Shown here: piece by piece, positions 35,099 to 48,500 of the stretch
Layout of the letters: each line of letters starts with the position of its first letter
How positions within the stretch are numbered: position 1 is the stretch's first letter
Source: Albifimbria verrucaria
Lineage: Eukaryota > Ascomycota > Sordariomycetes > Hypocreales > Stachybotryaceae
Direction of reading: 5' to 3'
Assembly: GCA_020081605.1 (NCBI GenBank)
Contig: JAHREC010000009.1
Span: 3,720,001-3,784,000 of the forward strand
DNA: 64,000 bases
Made by a program: the position numbers and the translations under genes
Notes under the pieces: generated by a model
What the model saw: only the letters and a program-made list of their open reading frames with translations
Told to the model about the DNA's origin: nothing
The model's database searches: none

Positions 35099-37287
35099 CC
35101 CGGCGAGAAGTCCATAGGTACGATTAGCAGGCCGGCTTGGCTAGCGTGGACTCGTCAATGGACTCTGGTATCGCCAAATGTCCGTTCGAATTGCATCCGG
35201 TGAAGACGACGGTTCTTAGGCTCATCATTTGGGCAAGGGGATGCGAAAGAGGGACTGCACGATTCAGCCTTATCCAGGCAGCGCATTTGCCTGCTATTGG
35301 TTGGCACAACCCCTCCTCGTCAGCAGGTGCAAAGTAAGGCTGTGCCATTTTCGACGATGCTGTAAGGTCTGCATCGTCTTTGCGGACTTGTTAGGGGCGA
35401 TTAAAATGATGGGGCTCAAGCAAAGTCGCTCAATTTGATGTTCGAAACGAATAGTATGGGTATATCGTCCATACCGTGTATAGGCCATTTTCGTGTCACT
35501 GTGCTGTATTGAGGATTGGTAAATACGAATTGACAGAGGCTAAACAATGCGGCTCAATCTTCTTAGTCCATACATCATGATTTAGAAATCATATAAAAAC
35601 TGCTCTTGGTTACTGTGCTGTACCTCTTCCTATAGTTGCTCAGTGTTACTTGGACGTCCTATGGTCTCCTACTGTCGATCTTCCAAATAGCGATCCTGAT
35701 GTAGGTTGCCGCTTTCGGCTCTTCGTGACTAATAAGTAATGAGAATATGAATAAAGCAAACGCAAAATAGATGATGTGTTGACAACAACGGGTTTGGCAG
35801 GAGTTCCCTGTCCTGCATATTTGCAAAGACTTGAAGAGCCAGCCACTTACACGGGTCTGTCATGAAATGTCCTTAAAAACATTAACATTATATTTTCCAG
35901 CAGGATGGCCGTGCATCTTTATGACCTGATAATCTCACATGTACCTACTCAATCCTAACACACCTCATTTGTAGACCCGGGAAGGACTTTGCAGCGCCAC
36001 TCCTTGGTCATTCATGATCATAATTCTCAATATTAGTGCTATGCCTCAATCATGTTAGGAATCGTGAGGTAAACCCTTTACCAGCGGCACAAGCTTAACG
36101 AAGACCCAACCTTATAACAAACAAAGTCACAAATCATCATGAGAGTAGTTGCTGATACTCATCGATAGTCGCCACGCCAACTCACCTCTACTGGTCGTAC
36201 ATCAACGTCTCGGCCTCGCTACTGAGGCAAAGGAATTCCATCCGGTTTGGCCCTGGAGTAGCCGCCTTTAACATCTCCACCATCTCTTCATGGCAATGTT
36301 TCCGGAGACCAGGCACCAACCGCCTCGTCGTCTCGTCTCATCATGAGACTCATAACTTACACGTCCACAAGGCCCCTTCACGGCCCACCCGTGCTGCAGC
36401 CTTACACGGAACAAACCTTCCCTCACGTCCATTCACGATCCACTTACACACCATAGACTCAGACGGACCAAAACCCCTTCACGGCGATTCACGACCTCCA
36501 TCAAGCCTAGGCAAACAGGCCGCGCCCATCCTTGCCCTCACGCGCGACTCCTTCGCCCCAGTCCACGCCCCCACCATGACCCCATCGTGAATCGCGGCAG
36601 CGTACGGCGCCGCCAAGTCCTCACGGTGGTCCGTCCAGGTTCACCGAGTACGTGTCCAACACTCAGCATCGCGTGGCCAGTCCAGTCCAACATAGCAACA
36701 AACAAACAAACCACATGATCACTCCGTCATGACTATCCGTCCTCGGAGACCAACATGTCCCACGCTACACACGCTTCTTTTTTTTTTTTTGCGCACCGAA
36801 AGGTCCGAAACAAGCTGCATTCGCGAGGCACCACCATTTCTCTCCGTCTCGCCACCTCACTTCCCGATTAGGCAAGCTCGCAGGCTTCAACGGCATGATG
36901 CGCAAAAGGCGAGTGACTCACACGGCCATGCTCTCCGTGCGCTTTTTTATTTCGCTCAATCAAAGGGCGCGCATCAAGCATTATCCCGATTCTGGCTCGC
37001 CGATTGCACCATGTACTGTACTTGGCTGTCCTGGACACCCTCACAACCTGGATGAAGCCAGCCCATGCCAAGTTTACTACATCTTCATGGGAGGGAGGGA
37101 GGGTGTTGCAGCCAGGAAAGGAGGTTTCCATTTTCAGCGCTGAAGCATAGTTTGGATGAACTAACACACTAGACCAACATCTTGAACCCCTGTATAGATG
37201 ATTCTTAGGCTCCCTTTAGACTTCCGCCCTGTGTTTGAGATGTATGAAAGTAAAGTAAAAATAATAAAAACGGTCCACTAAATGCGT
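35099..37287. other. Intergenic, 2.2 kb, no gene recognised
   Basis: The first 300 bp should carry the NLR promoter. The stretch 35400-36180 is AT-rich. At 36180-36720 the base composition changes to C-rich with repeated 'ttcacg' motifs; on the minus strand 36640-36500 reads a coding-like phrase (AAPYAAAIHDGVMVGAWTGA) but without gene structure. A run of 13 T lies at 36778-36790, and GTACTGTAC at 37013-37021. Confidence 0.45.
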
Positions 37288-38375
37288 CTAGCTCCTTGAC
37301 ACGCTTCTCCGACTCTTCGTCTGACAGCCCGGGGCCAGGCTGATGCAGCCTCCGGTGCTGTCCTCCTCGAAGATGCCGCCCAGCAGGATGCCCTCGTCGA
37401 TGCCGCTTGGCTGGAAGCCCTCCTTGGTGATGTCCCCGGTAGATCCGGTCGGCTTCTTCAGCAGGCCGAAGTGGAACTGGCCCTGGCCGCTGACATCGTT
37501 GGCAACAGCCTCGGTGACCTGCTCCAGCGGGTCTGCGTCCTGGGAGTAGAAGACCTGAGTGGTCCTGTAGATAGTCAGTCAGTAACAGACTTCAATTGAG
37601 TTGTTTTACAAGGAAAATAAAAAGGAAAACCCCTACAGAGCGTCAAAGTCCAGTGTCACTGCAAAGTTGTGCACAACGCCCTCCTCAAACTTGGTCTTGA
37701 ACAGCAGCAAAGTCTCCTTGACGTTGCCAAACAGCTGCAGCGTGTCCGGGTCGGGCGTGTCCTGGCCCAGAATGGTACCCGTCTTGAGCACCACCTGGTT
37801 GGTCGAAAAGTCGGCACTCTCGAGGAAGACGAGCTGGTACTCGTGCGAGAAGTTGAGCGGGCGCTGGGGTCCTTGGCCAAGCTGAAGTGCAGCGTCTTGA
37901 TGCCCGTGGTGGAGGCGTCGGACCCGTCGTTGGACGCCGGGAGCAGCTCGGCGCGCCGGAAGCCCGTCTGCACGTTGGTGTCCGAAGGCGCAAAGATGGA
38001 CGAGTCGTTGATGGTCAGGGTCAAGGGCACCGTCTCCTGGTCAAACTATTTGTCCTAATTAGCAAGAGCAAGATCCAATTGAGCGCAAGTGAACCGTACC
38101 AAAGTCGTCGCATCCGACAATTCCAGCAACTCGCTGAACTTCAGTCCTGCGCGCCCTCAATTAGCATCCCCAACCCACTAACATGCGACGCACATGCGAC
38201 CACATACCCTTTCCCTTGACATAGCCCGGATTGAAGAGCGCATTGTTCGCATCAAACTGAGCCTGCGTAAAGTTCTTAGGAACCCGTCCGTCGAACTGCA
38301 AAGGACACTTCTGCGCAACTGCCTGAGCAACGCCGAGAAGTAGAAGGGCAGAGCCCGTGTCACGGAGGAAACCAT
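37288..38375 (-). CDS. Secreted glycoside hydrolase family 131 (beta-glucanase) (apparent one-base deletions)
   Basis: GH131 enzymes cleave beta-1,3/1,6- and beta-1,4-glucans outside the cell. Exons are 38208-38375, 38100-38146, 37637-38045 and 37288-37564; introns are 38147-38207, 38046-38099 and 37565-37636. The start MVSSVTR is followed, after a frame change near 38355, by a signal-peptide core SALLLLGVAQAVAQ, cleaved before KCPLQFDGRVPKNFTQAQFD. Family motifs follow: GLKFSELLEL, NDSSIFAPSDTNVQTGFRRA, LLPASNDGSDASTTGIKTLH, after a frame change near 37870 RPLNFSHEYQLVFLESADFS, VVLKTGTILGQDTPDPDTLQ, DVSGQGQFHFGLLKKP and GIDEGILLGGIFEEDSTGGC. Two restored bases give 300 codons. There is no cellulose-binding module. 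The extreme C-terminus is uncertain because the alternative frame (GLSDEESEKRVKELDAF) also looks coding. Confidence 0.85.
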
Positions 38376-39543
38376 TGTCGCGGACAAGAATCAATTGACG
38401 AGGTAAAAAGAACGTAAGTGGCCTGGAGATCACCGGTGATCAAAGGAGCACTCACCGAACGGTCAATATATATATGAGGGAGTAAAAAACAAAAAGAGGG
38501 AAAAGACGCCTCTATGCGAATCTTTGGAACAAGAATCAATTCGGATATTACCCGACGTTCGAGATACGGAACCCGAACCTCCTTTAGCCAAAAGCAGGCA
38601 CGCGCATGTTTGACCAGCAATTGATCGTCATCCCTTGTATGATCTTGACCATGCAAGTCGTCTATTAGAGTTTTTAGCTATCGTATCACTGCCCCTTCTT
38701 CACAAACCTGTCGCCATCTCGAGTTAACCAACACACGCGGCCTTCCGACGTCTCCGAAATTAATAGTAGCCGTTGCAAGTCTCAGGTTGAGCAAAAAAGT
38801 ATAGTCTTCGTGAATAGGCATGGCACGGCGCGCACGGCATACATGGTATCAAGGATTGGGTTTGTTATTGTGCGTTGAATTCGTGTAGTTCCCAACTGGA
38901 ACGATGATTACAGCTGGATCCAACATCTAACGGCTGCGAGAACGGGTTCATGGTTGTGCCGCAGGTCATGACCTGGGTGGGCTTTTCGCCATGTCTTCGA
39001 GCTCGCTCCTAAATCCTAAGATGCTCCCATCATTATGCCTTCCGACTACTTCTCCCTTATCTGAGTTTGCTTGCTCCGGCATCTGCCAGTCGAGGTCTGA
39101 GTTGCCAAGCGGTAGTTCGTAGCCCGTGGAAACCAGTTCAAAATCCGTGGGCTCTTAGTCGTACATGCTCCGTTCATCCGTCAAATGCTCCTGCCCGGTC
39201 CCGACTGATCACCTCTCCCTTCTCCCCATTCAAATGCTCCATTATGGACGACGCATGCGAAGTAAACACGCTTTTCAGCCCTGTTCCTGGACGCCATCAG
39301 GGATTGTTTGAAATGTAATGAAACCTCCCAAGATGTGGTATCAAAAAGCCCCAAGGGCAGAGAGACTCCATCTTTCCCCTTCCAAAATATCCGTGTTCTT
39401 GACAAAGGAAATGCGAAATGGAAAAAATGATAAACGATGACTAGGTTTTTCGACATTTATTGTCACATTCATTGTGTTTTCTAGTGTGGTTTGTGCCATC
39501 ATGTGATAAACGCGTTGCTCTAAGCGCACGATGATCTTATGAT
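38376..39543. other. Intergenic: GH131 promoter and 3' flank of the cyclin gene
   Basis: About 1.17 kb. 'tcaatatatatatgagg' at 38463-38479 is a TATA-like element about 90 bp upstream of the GH131 start. The rest shows no gene. Confidence 0.45.
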
Positions 39544-41693
39544 TTAGTTCAGGATGCCTTCCCACATGCCTGGGCCACGAAGGCTGATGGCAGGGTGGAC
39601 AGATGCAGCCTCGTAACCATTAGCCGCCTCAGTGGAGCAGCAAACGCGTTTGCGAGAGCCTGCAAGGTCTGAGCGAACAGGAACCTGCAAGTATGTTTCG
39701 GAAACGATGCCACGGGTGCGAACAAGAGTGTTGGGCCATGTTGGCTGTCTCTTGTAGTGTCCGTTGAGCATATCGCGGACGTTCTCCTGCAGAGGGTTGC
39801 TATCCATCGACACATCTCGGCTGCGTTTGGAGCCAGTTCGCAGAGTCGGAGTAGCGTCAGCAGACGAATCATGGTTGTGCAAATCCTGCAGGGCACGTGC
39901 AGCATCCGATGCAGGATCGCGGGCCATGTCGTCGAGCTCACGCTCGCGTCTCGCGAGGGAGTATCCAAGCACATGTCGCCGAGCTTTCCAACCGGGCCAG
40001 AGTAGTAAGACTCAGGCGAGGATGTGAAGCACTGCTCATCCGCGTAATCCTCTGGGACCGACGAGATAGCCGGGCGCATGGCCATCCTCTCACTGCAGAG
40101 CTTCGCTGCTCGGAATCGCGACGTGACACTCAGCTTGGAGGAGCTAAGGGTCGCGCTAGCGAGCGACGAAACAGATGAGATAGAGGACGAACGCGATGTG
40201 CGCGACGTATCAGAGATGAGGGACTCAGGGAGGACGTGGTAGAGATAGAGTTGGCGAGAGACGATCTGCGCGTGCACAGGTAGCTCTGAGGCGACGAGGT
40301 CACCGAAACAGGGAGACGATCCAGGTACTGGATGGCAGCGACGTTGCAAGCCTGTGCCATAGCCATACCCATGGAGGTGCTCTTTCCCAAGATCTGCGAA
40401 GCTGCGCTCGCTGCAGGAGTGCAGAATCCGCTGGGCTGGGGAGTGAGACGCGGAGTAGGCAGCATACCCAAGGTAGGAGCCAGGCGACCAGGAGTATATA
40501 CAGTGGTCGGGGTTGGCTCCATGATGATGGGAGTGCTGTATGACTTGGGAGTAGGTGTCACATCGGCTGAGTCAGAGCAGGTCTCCTGGGGCATGTTCAA
40601 GATGCTTCGTGGGGACATGACCGAAAGGTCACTAGTCTTGGAAGCAGCTTGGTTAACAGGCAGGAGACCCTCGACGTTGGTCAGCTCGGGGTTCAGCTTC
40701 AGGATGATCTGCTTCCAGTCTGCAGCTTGCTGATTCCAGGTCTGGGAAACACCACCAGGGAAGGGGGCGATGGCGGGGAGTGTACTTCAGTACAATCTCG
40801 GTCCAACGCTGGAAGACGTCGTCGGCGATGTGGAGCTTCCAGTTGACGGACAGCAGGAAAGCGATCTCGTTCTGGTTGATCTCGTGGGTGTTGAGACCCG
40901 AGATCTTGCTCCAGGCGCGAGCGGAGTAGTTTCGGTCCTGGAGGTACTTGGAGGCCAGGATCAAAGCGGCGAGGAACATGCGACGGCCACACTGCAGGGC
41001 GCGGCAGGACTGGCGATCGTCGGGCTGCTCCATGGTGAAGTCGTGCTTAGGCACATGAGGCTTGATTAGGATAAGATAATACAAGGCAACCTGCAAGGTA
41101 GAGTAGCTCGTTCTTGAACGGCGCAGGGTCTCCTGGATGAAGGTGCGCAGAGGAAGAACGGCCTTGGTACCAAGCTCGCTGCGGCAGACGGCAGACGAAA
41201 GGGGCCAGATGGCTTCGACAATCTGGGTCGACGAATCTAGAAGGAGAGTTATTAAGCGGGTGTCCAGAAGCACGTTAGAGCTTATCCAAGTGCGACCTAC
41301 CAACGAGGCTGTCGACGAAGTTGACCTTGCGGTCGGATTGTCGGACCAGAGACGGGGGCAGGCAGCTTTCGAGTGCGGGCCGGAGGCGGTGCGACGGGGA
41401 TTCTGTCGCAGCTCGGCGGGGAGCACATCGGCCTTTGGTTGCTGAACGGCGGGACGAACATAGCGCATATGCTCTACGTTGGCCTTGGTTCGGGAGATAT
41501 AGCGTGGTTCGCACGACTCGGAATCGGACGAGTGCGCAGAGATGGAAGTGTCGTCGGAGGATTGAGAAGAGGCGTCGGACCACACGGAGGCGGCCGAGGT
41601 AAGGGTCGAGGAGGTTAACGAAGAGGTGTGGTAGGGTGCATATCGGGTGGAGGAGGTGGAGGAGACGGGCGAACAGGGCGCGTCGCACGTCAT
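39544..41693 (-). CDS. PCL-type cyclin (Pho85/PHO80 family partner) (several apparent frameshifts)
   Basis: A cyclin for a Pho85-type CDK, probably with roles in G1 entry or nutrient signalling. An N-terminal Ser/Thr-rich region leads to RKVNFVDSLV. An intron at 41237-41300 splices to DSSTQIVEAIWPLS. The cyclin box reads LPLRTFIQETLRRSRTSYST, LQVALYYLILIKPHVP, CGRRMFLAALILASKYLQDR, NYSARAWSKISGLNTHEINQ and NEIAFLLSVNWKLHIADDVF. The C-terminal half is disordered: MSPRSILNMPQETCSDSADV, TPGRLAPTLGMLPTPRLTPQ, SKRSRDVSMDSNPLQENVRD. The family-typical end GPGMWEGILN lies at 39544-39576. Frames change before the intron, after the cyclin box near 40740, near 40230 and near 40000. Length would be about 695 aa. 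Its 5' side is a long gene-free region, as is common for fungal cell-cycle regulators. Confidence 0.82.
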
Positions 41694-44600
41694 CTTGGGT
41701 TATAGTTATAATATGGTCAACGAGGCTTGTATCTAAGCCAGGTTGCAGTTCCAGTCGCCGTCAGGCTAAGTCGAACCAATCAGGTCGATGTTACCGTTGG
41801 GCAGTTTCGAGGGTTACCGAGTCGAGTAGCTTAACTCCAAAGCAGCATATGAGTTGCTGCTTGGGAGCGTGTCCGGGGTCGCAAAGTGGGGGTGTAGAGA
41901 ACGTTTCTAGACGAGAGAGCCCAGGAACGATGACTTTGCAGGAAGGACGAGACCGGAGGACGAAGCTGAGACGGCGACTGGAAGGGTGTAAGTGTAGACG
42001 GCAAAAGGCATCGCGAAAATGCTTTTGAAATCTAAATGCAGACGAAAGTGGTGACGGTAGTTATGAGGAGGCTACCATCGAGTCAAAGTGGCAGGATGGG
42101 AATGTGAGGTCGGGTGTAGTTGGTGGTTGTTGGTGATGGTTGGTTGGTGGTGATGCGAGGTAGAGGCGGGTTCGGCTGCAATCAAACAACGACGACAGGG
42201 TGAAGATGACGATGTTGATGATATGCAGGTACGGGGCAGGGTGAGCGAGGTCGCAGGGCCGGTGCGAGAGTATTTAAAAAGGGATCGGCTGAGATGTGAC
42301 TCCTAACGTGGCCTGAGGGGCGAGAACCAAGAGCGAGGCGAAGTTTGGCGACAGCAGCCTGGCGCTGGGACCGGGGGCGGCGAAAGGGTGAATGAGTGAG
42401 TGTGAGTGAGTGAGTGACCCAGGTGTGGGTTAGAGTGTGACTCTTCTTCCCGGTGCACTGGGCTTCTTGAGCCTGGGTGCTGGGTGCTGAGCGCTGGGTG
42501 CTGGCTGGGTGGCGACCGACAGTTGCCGCAGGGCGGTAGTAGCAGGTAACGAGCCAACTGGCGATTTCGGAGACAGTGAGTGAGTGAGTGGGTGGGAGCC
42601 TAGACAAGAGGCTGCGCCAGGAAATACGGGGAACGGGGACCAGACCACGCGCGCGCTATTGTGGCGAGTGACGGGTGATGAATAAGATTTCCTTGATTAA
42701 TGCAAACGGGGTGTAATGAATAAAGGGAAAACTGAAAAAAAGGATACTGTGAAAGAGAAGGTGTGACTCTCGCGTGTGTGATCTTTGGTGTCGACACGGG
42801 CAGTGTCAAGAATGAGTAACAATGAGAGAGAGACGACTGATGATTTCTCGTCAGGCCGTCGTTGTCAGAAAGGGTGCTGTGACTCGCAGAAAAGTGGTGC
42901 TAGTAGGCAGAAGAGCTGACTGTGACTGTCGCAAGGTACAAGTGAATGCCGCTGCGACACGGTGTGCGTGGAGGTACCGTGTGGTTTTTTCGGGGTGTGT
43001 GAGTGGGTAGGTGGTAGGTGATGATTAGGTGTGTCTTTTTTTTTCTTCCGTTGTAAGCACCAAGGGCGAAAGGGGGCTCAAAGGGGTTGGATAAAAAATA
43101 AATATCAAGGAAGACAGAGGAGCGCCGCAAGAGAGAATATCTGGAAGACCTGAAGCAGACTTCAAAGAGTCGCCGGTGGTCGATTCAGTTGGCGTAACCG
43201 TACTCCATGATGGGCGATGATGATTTTTTTCGACTGAATTGAGGGAGATTGTTGGTTTGGGTGGAAGAGTTGGAAGAGGGGACGAGGATAGAGGCTGGAG
43301 GGCCGTGGCATAGTTTTGAAGAATGGAGCCGGCCCAAGGTTTGGGATGTCTGTCTGCGTGTCTTGTCGCCAGAGCAGACCGACCAAGTGTCAGCCCCCTC
43401 TCCCACCTTCGTCCATCCACCCTCCACTCAGCAGTCAGGTACACGCACCGTTCACTGGGGAAGAACTGACCTGCAGCAACCAGGCCAGCACAACGCCTGT
43501 ACCTGTACTGTGCCTTTGGGCTGCACAGGCCACCACAGGGCGACCCAAGGCAACCAACCACCCCTCGAGCCCACTGGAGCCCCTGAGCGTGTCTGCAATC
43601 GAACGCGCCGTGATTGGCCGTTTCGGGCGTCCCACCCTCCCTCAATCCAGTCGCCCCGCCTTTCCTCCTACAGCACGCAGCACAGCGCAGCACGGGAGGT
43701 ACGTACCCTTGCTGCCAGCTCACACACTTTCCGATTCACTCTCATTCATTCATTCACTCACCCTCTCTCTCCTTCACTGCATTACACATTTGACTGTCAT
43801 TACTGTACATCCAGTACGGCACCTTTCGTTCTCCAGCTACTCCCGGAATCCCACCTCGAGTCGTGTTTTTCCTTGATAATCGCGATCGCCGACTTATTCA
43901 TTCACTTATTCGTTCACTTGCTTGCCTCCTACATACCACAGTCTTTGCTATACCGTGCCACCTCGTCCGTCCAACCATCACCACAAACCACCACACTTCT
44001 CCCTCCCTCCCTCCTCTTGCTCTCTCTCCTTCATCATCATCCGCTTCGTCTTCCTCCTCTGCCCACCCCTCCCTTGTCCGTTCCGTCCGGCGTGTCTCCA
44101 CCTCCCACCCATCTGCCTCCCTCTCCCCGTATCCGGCCTAGCGCCCAAGCCATCCTTGGTCGTCTGGCCAGTAAAACGCCAAGGCCAAGTCCAGGCTCTC
44201 CGAGATGGCGATGACTCTTCCCTTCCCTTTCTCCGCCACCGCTTGGATGTGCTTCGCTCTGCGGCCCGGTCTTGTGCTGTGCTGTGTTCTGCTGCGCGCG
44301 GCTGCTCTCTCAACGACTGACGCTTGGTTTGAAAGCAAGCCTGCCTTTGTGAGGTTGATTCCGCCATCGTCGCCCGGCTTCCTCCCTCCACCCAGCTGGC
44401 TTGTTGGTCTGCCTCGCCTAGGCTTGCCCTTGTTTGTCTTTCCCCCTCCTCCGTTCATAAGCCAAACGGCAGCCTACGTGGGAACTCCCCGTGATCTGAA
44501 TGCCGCTATCCTCGTCATTCTGCATCAACTTGAATCATAGTGTTGTGCACCTGTGTAGTCCCGGGCTATGCGCAACGAGCCATCGGGGTGGTCTGCGCTT
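41694..44600. promoter_or_regulatory. Long upstream region of the cyclin gene with simple repeats
   Basis: About 2.9 kb without a convincing gene. It holds GTGA-type repeats at 42391-42418 and 42575-42590, 'ctgggtgctgagcgctgggtgctgg' near 42472-42502, a T run at 43038-43045, and pyrimidine-rich 'ttcattcattcactcacc' stretches at 43740-43765 and 43990-44110. A TACTGTAC palindrome lies at 43801-43808. Long open frames on both strands (43025-43723 minus, 43249-44214 plus) are low-complexity Pro/Ser/Thr translations of the pyrimidine tracts and are not accepted. Confidence 0.5.
42391..42590. repeat. GTGA-type microsatellites upstream of the cyclin gene
   Basis: 'aatgagtgagtgtgagtgag' begins at 42391 and runs to 42418; a second block 'agtgagtgagtgagtgggtg' starts at 42575. 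Between them is a loosely repeated 'tgggtgctg' motif. Confidence 0.7.
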
Positions 44601-47600
44601 TGGCTGCACGTCAAAGCATGATACCAGGCCATGCTGCGCAAGTGCTGCATTAAATCAAGTACTAGCTACGAGCAAGAAAAAAAGGATAACTTTGGAGTAG
44701 CTCTTTCATTTCGTGCCTTACGTCAAGTCTCCCCGCGGCAGCTATCATGCTCGCCCATCCTGGCGTTGCTGATGGTGGTAGTGGTGGTGGTGGTGGTGGT
44801 GGTGGTAGAGGCAAAGCCCAACTCTTGCCACACCTCTTTGCTTTACTCCATGATTACGGTACTGGACTGTATGTACTTGCGCGATGGGAAAAGAGAGACA
44901 GCGCCTTCAAAGGGTCCGTCAACCCCTCATCTTCTTACATCCGCCAAGCATCCCAGCGTCATGGCAGTGCCACAATGAACTAGACGCCATGGCATTTCCA
45001 TCGCAGGCAGACGTTAGAAAGTGAACCAGATGCAACGGCTGCTGCCTCGATACGGCTGCTGTAACACGCGCAACGTGATGACCTCACCCGCACATTTCAT
45101 GGTGTAAATGTACCCGTACTGGACAGTCCTGCCTGTGCTCTACAGCTGTAACTCGGCTGGAATAGATGCACCAGAGCACGAGCCAAGCACCATGGTCCCA
45201 TGCATGGATCCTCTCGCGTCCTTCCCCCGTCCAACCTTGCTCGGAACGAGCTGAAGCGAGGGGCAAAGAGAGGCTTCGCCATCGCGAAGATTTACTTTTA
45301 TTTCAAATGTAATTCTGCAACATGTGCGCTTTGCCTCGTTGAATGAGGCGGTGGTGACGAGAATCGCTATTGAGATGATGTATGTTTTGTCATATGCATG
45401 CCATGCCATGCCTCGCCTCGCCTTGCCTTGCCAGGGACATCGTCCAAGCCTCTCCCGGCCATGCCGGTCTCAGGATATTCGGCGCAGCCTCGATTATAAT
45501 AGGAACAAGAAGAAGAAAAACTACACTGCACGGCACAAGCGAAATCAAAGCACCAACCATCTAAGCAAAACCCCCTTTGCATTTCTTGCGAGAGAGGATC
45601 GTCGGTTACCTCTGCCCTCCTCTCCCCCTTTGTCCCGGGTTTCATCAAGGGAGCTACGGGGTGCATTTCCGACTCTTTTGGCGTCGCGGTTATTAGAATT
45701 GGCACAGCCAGCCTGCATGTCTTGTAACTAGTGGTCTAAGTAATTTGGCTTCGCGTGTCTTGGCCCTGCGCAGAGCAGCTTCCGACACGCTACCCGTCAC
45801 GTCACTCAACAGTGCACATGTCGAACAGGATGAAGCCCGCTCTGCCCCTGGAACCATGTCGCGTGTAGAAGCCCTTCCCCATCGTCGCAAGACCTTGCCT
45901 ACCCGTGGTAGTTTCGCGAACCGCGACCCATCACGGCTCCGACGTGTGTCCACTGGCCACGCCCGGCTCTCCGCCCAGGCTAGCGGCCTCGTGTGACCGA
46001 GACGCGAGGCCTGGACCTCTGATTGAAGGGTGTTCAGCTCATCAACGTTGACGCTCCGTAATCCATCACCCCCTAGAGACGCGGAGATAAACTCAATAGT
46101 GGTGGCTGCTCTGCCGCGTGCCGGAGGTTTGTCCTAGCCAGTGCTGCTTATCAAGCTACTGTACGGATACCCTGGCTATGATTCGGTAATCTCGTATCCC
46201 GCAGCTCGCTGGCGCTGTACCGTAATTCATTACCGATCAAAAATGATATGATTACCTCTCCACTCCAAGTATCCGTGCTCTGCTCCGTACGGGGACACGA
46301 TGATACCGCGCGGTCCTTACGCTACAACTACAGTAACATGACCCGATGCCGTAATCCATTGATAATACCCACGGTCGCGTCGCGGGTGACCAACCCACGG
46401 CGAAAAGTCCGTTGCCCCAACTGCGCGGTCAGTCAATCAATCAATCAATCGTCCCACCCCGTTGCGTGCAGCTTTCTGGGCGCTCCGGTTCGTCCGGGAG
46501 CCAGCAGCGGCTTTCAATATGCAGATTCAACTGTATCAATGAAACGCCTGGAATGGGAGGGCGTCCAATCAGCCGTTTCGAGATGGCGCACCTGGACGCC
46601 GAAATGCACCATGTTTGATTGGATGCGACGCTGGGCGTCTGCGCTGGACTTGGAGGGAGCGCTAATTAGGACAAACGCGATCCCACGATCCGCTGCATCT
46701 CGCAGCCCGTGAATCTAAGGGTACTGTACTGTAGTAAGAAGGCAGCCTTCCTTCATCTCCTGGCGTCCTATCCAACGTCAGGTCAGCGCCGTGAACTCGC
46801 TCGTGTTCGGCCGTATCCCAACCGCCCGTCTGCTTGGCCAGGATCCTCTTCTCCTCCTCTTGGGGTCCGAGTAACAACGCCGGATCCGGAGAGCGGGTCA
46901 CCTGTGCTGCGTCCAGATAGATCCTTGGCCAAATCCTCACGTCCTAGCAGGCCTATCTGTTCCAGAAAGCCCGGGTCTTCGGGAATTCGACAGGTTCCGA
47001 GCGTGCCATGTAATCAATCAACCGGCCAGGCAGCGTTCCCCGTGGCCAACCTTCGTCGCTGAGTCATTGTGTATCATTCGTGGTCAAGCAAGAGCCCAAA
47101 GCCTGACATGCCACGAGAGCATCAGGCGGTCATCAGGCGAGCAAGCATTGCCGAGCGGCCCAAAATGCCCCCAGCCCAAGCAGGCTCCGCCCGTCATCCG
47201 ACCACAGAAGTGAGTCGGTATGACAGCCGTGGGACAAACACCGAACACTTCGTTATGCATTTCGGAGGGAACATTCTAGGTGCGAGCTCTGCTGCCTACG
47301 GCGTCGACGAGATACAGGGTAGGCTGTGCCGTGCTCGCATAGCCGTCTAAACATCGAAATTCAGTCATGCGCCTCCCATGAACCAGGATGATCGTTGTCC
47401 AACGTGGAATCAAGACCCCTGGAGCCGTGAGCACACAAGCGCCCACGACCCTTTGCGTCACGGTGTTAGGCTGCACCGCAATTCACTGCCTTGCCGCACT
47501 CAAGATATCCATCATCATCATCCTTCTGAGCCCCTTGCTATACCCCCAGCCCAGCTTCACAGCAAGGAGAGCCACTCGAGTGCAGATGCAGATTGGACAG

Positions 47601-48500
47601 GTCCCCTTCTCCACTTGGGCAAGTTCAGCACAGTACCCGAAATGTCTCGATTTAGCATCGTGCTGAGACGTGAACCCGATTGCGTAAGGCGTGGGGCCAT
47701 GAGCGTCTTGTCCTGTCCTGTTCCTCTGGGCGAATGCACGTCACACCGCAAAAGGCGACAATCTGCTCGCAGGAGTTGTATCCTCAGGCCACGGTGAAAC
47801 CGATGCCAGTCGATGATCCGGTGCTGGATGCTTCGTTGGCTGGCAATTGTCCTCAGCATCAATGCTCAACCAACCGATCTCACGGCATTACTCAACATAC
47901 GCCGTCCACCCCGACAAATCCTCGATGGCGTTTAGTCGAGGTTCCAAGAATCTCGACTCCGGCAATTCCGTGCTAGCGCTACCCACAGTTTCGTGGTAAA
48001 GTTCACATCATACGCGGGGCGAAGTGGGCATTCCATGGGAGGCGGAGTCGGCAAAGCCAGCGCTCTCCCAACGAGATTGACGTTCCAAATCAGGGCCCTC
48101 CGATCCAGGAGCATGGCCTGGCGAGGTCCCCGTCTGTGTCAGAAAGCCGCAGTGATCACGCGATATAGCAGTCGTCGTCGTTTGTCTCTAGGCACACGAT
48201 ACGGGGATGTAGGTAGCGCCGACGCTTGAAGCCTGGGACAAAGGCATCGTGGCTTCGCTGCGCGCGGTAGTCTTGTTCGTTCAGCGGATGGGGCCCTCCT
48301 TGGCCCATGGTCTGACTGCTTGGCTTGCTGACACCACCGGGGACTCTGACTCTCCCTTGCTTTCGGATGCTTGACTGTGTAATTGAGCACCCTGTTGTCC
48401 CGGGTGAATGAACGCCGAGATTGCTCATCATCATTCATCATTGTTGAGAATGTTCTGATGCCCGATGAATCAGACGCCCTGTGGCAGTCTATCTTGTCGG
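44601..48500. other. Gene-poor region, no gene recognised
   Basis: About 3.9 kb. A TGG/GGT trinucleotide run lies at 44772-44807, 'caatcaatcaatcaatc' at 46434-46450, and TACTGTAC motifs at 46157-46164 and 46722-46735. There is moderate GC and many short random open frames. No splice-linked coding sequence could be built. Confidence 0.45.
44772..44807. repeat. (TGG)n trinucleotide repeat
   Basis: About 11 near-perfect TGG units in an otherwise gene-free region. Confidence 0.8.

Noticed and set aside
43249..44214. 321-codon plus-strand ORF rich in Pro, Ser and Thr
   Set aside because: It is a translation of pyrimidine-rich upstream DNA, with no domains, and overlapping frames on both strands are equally open.
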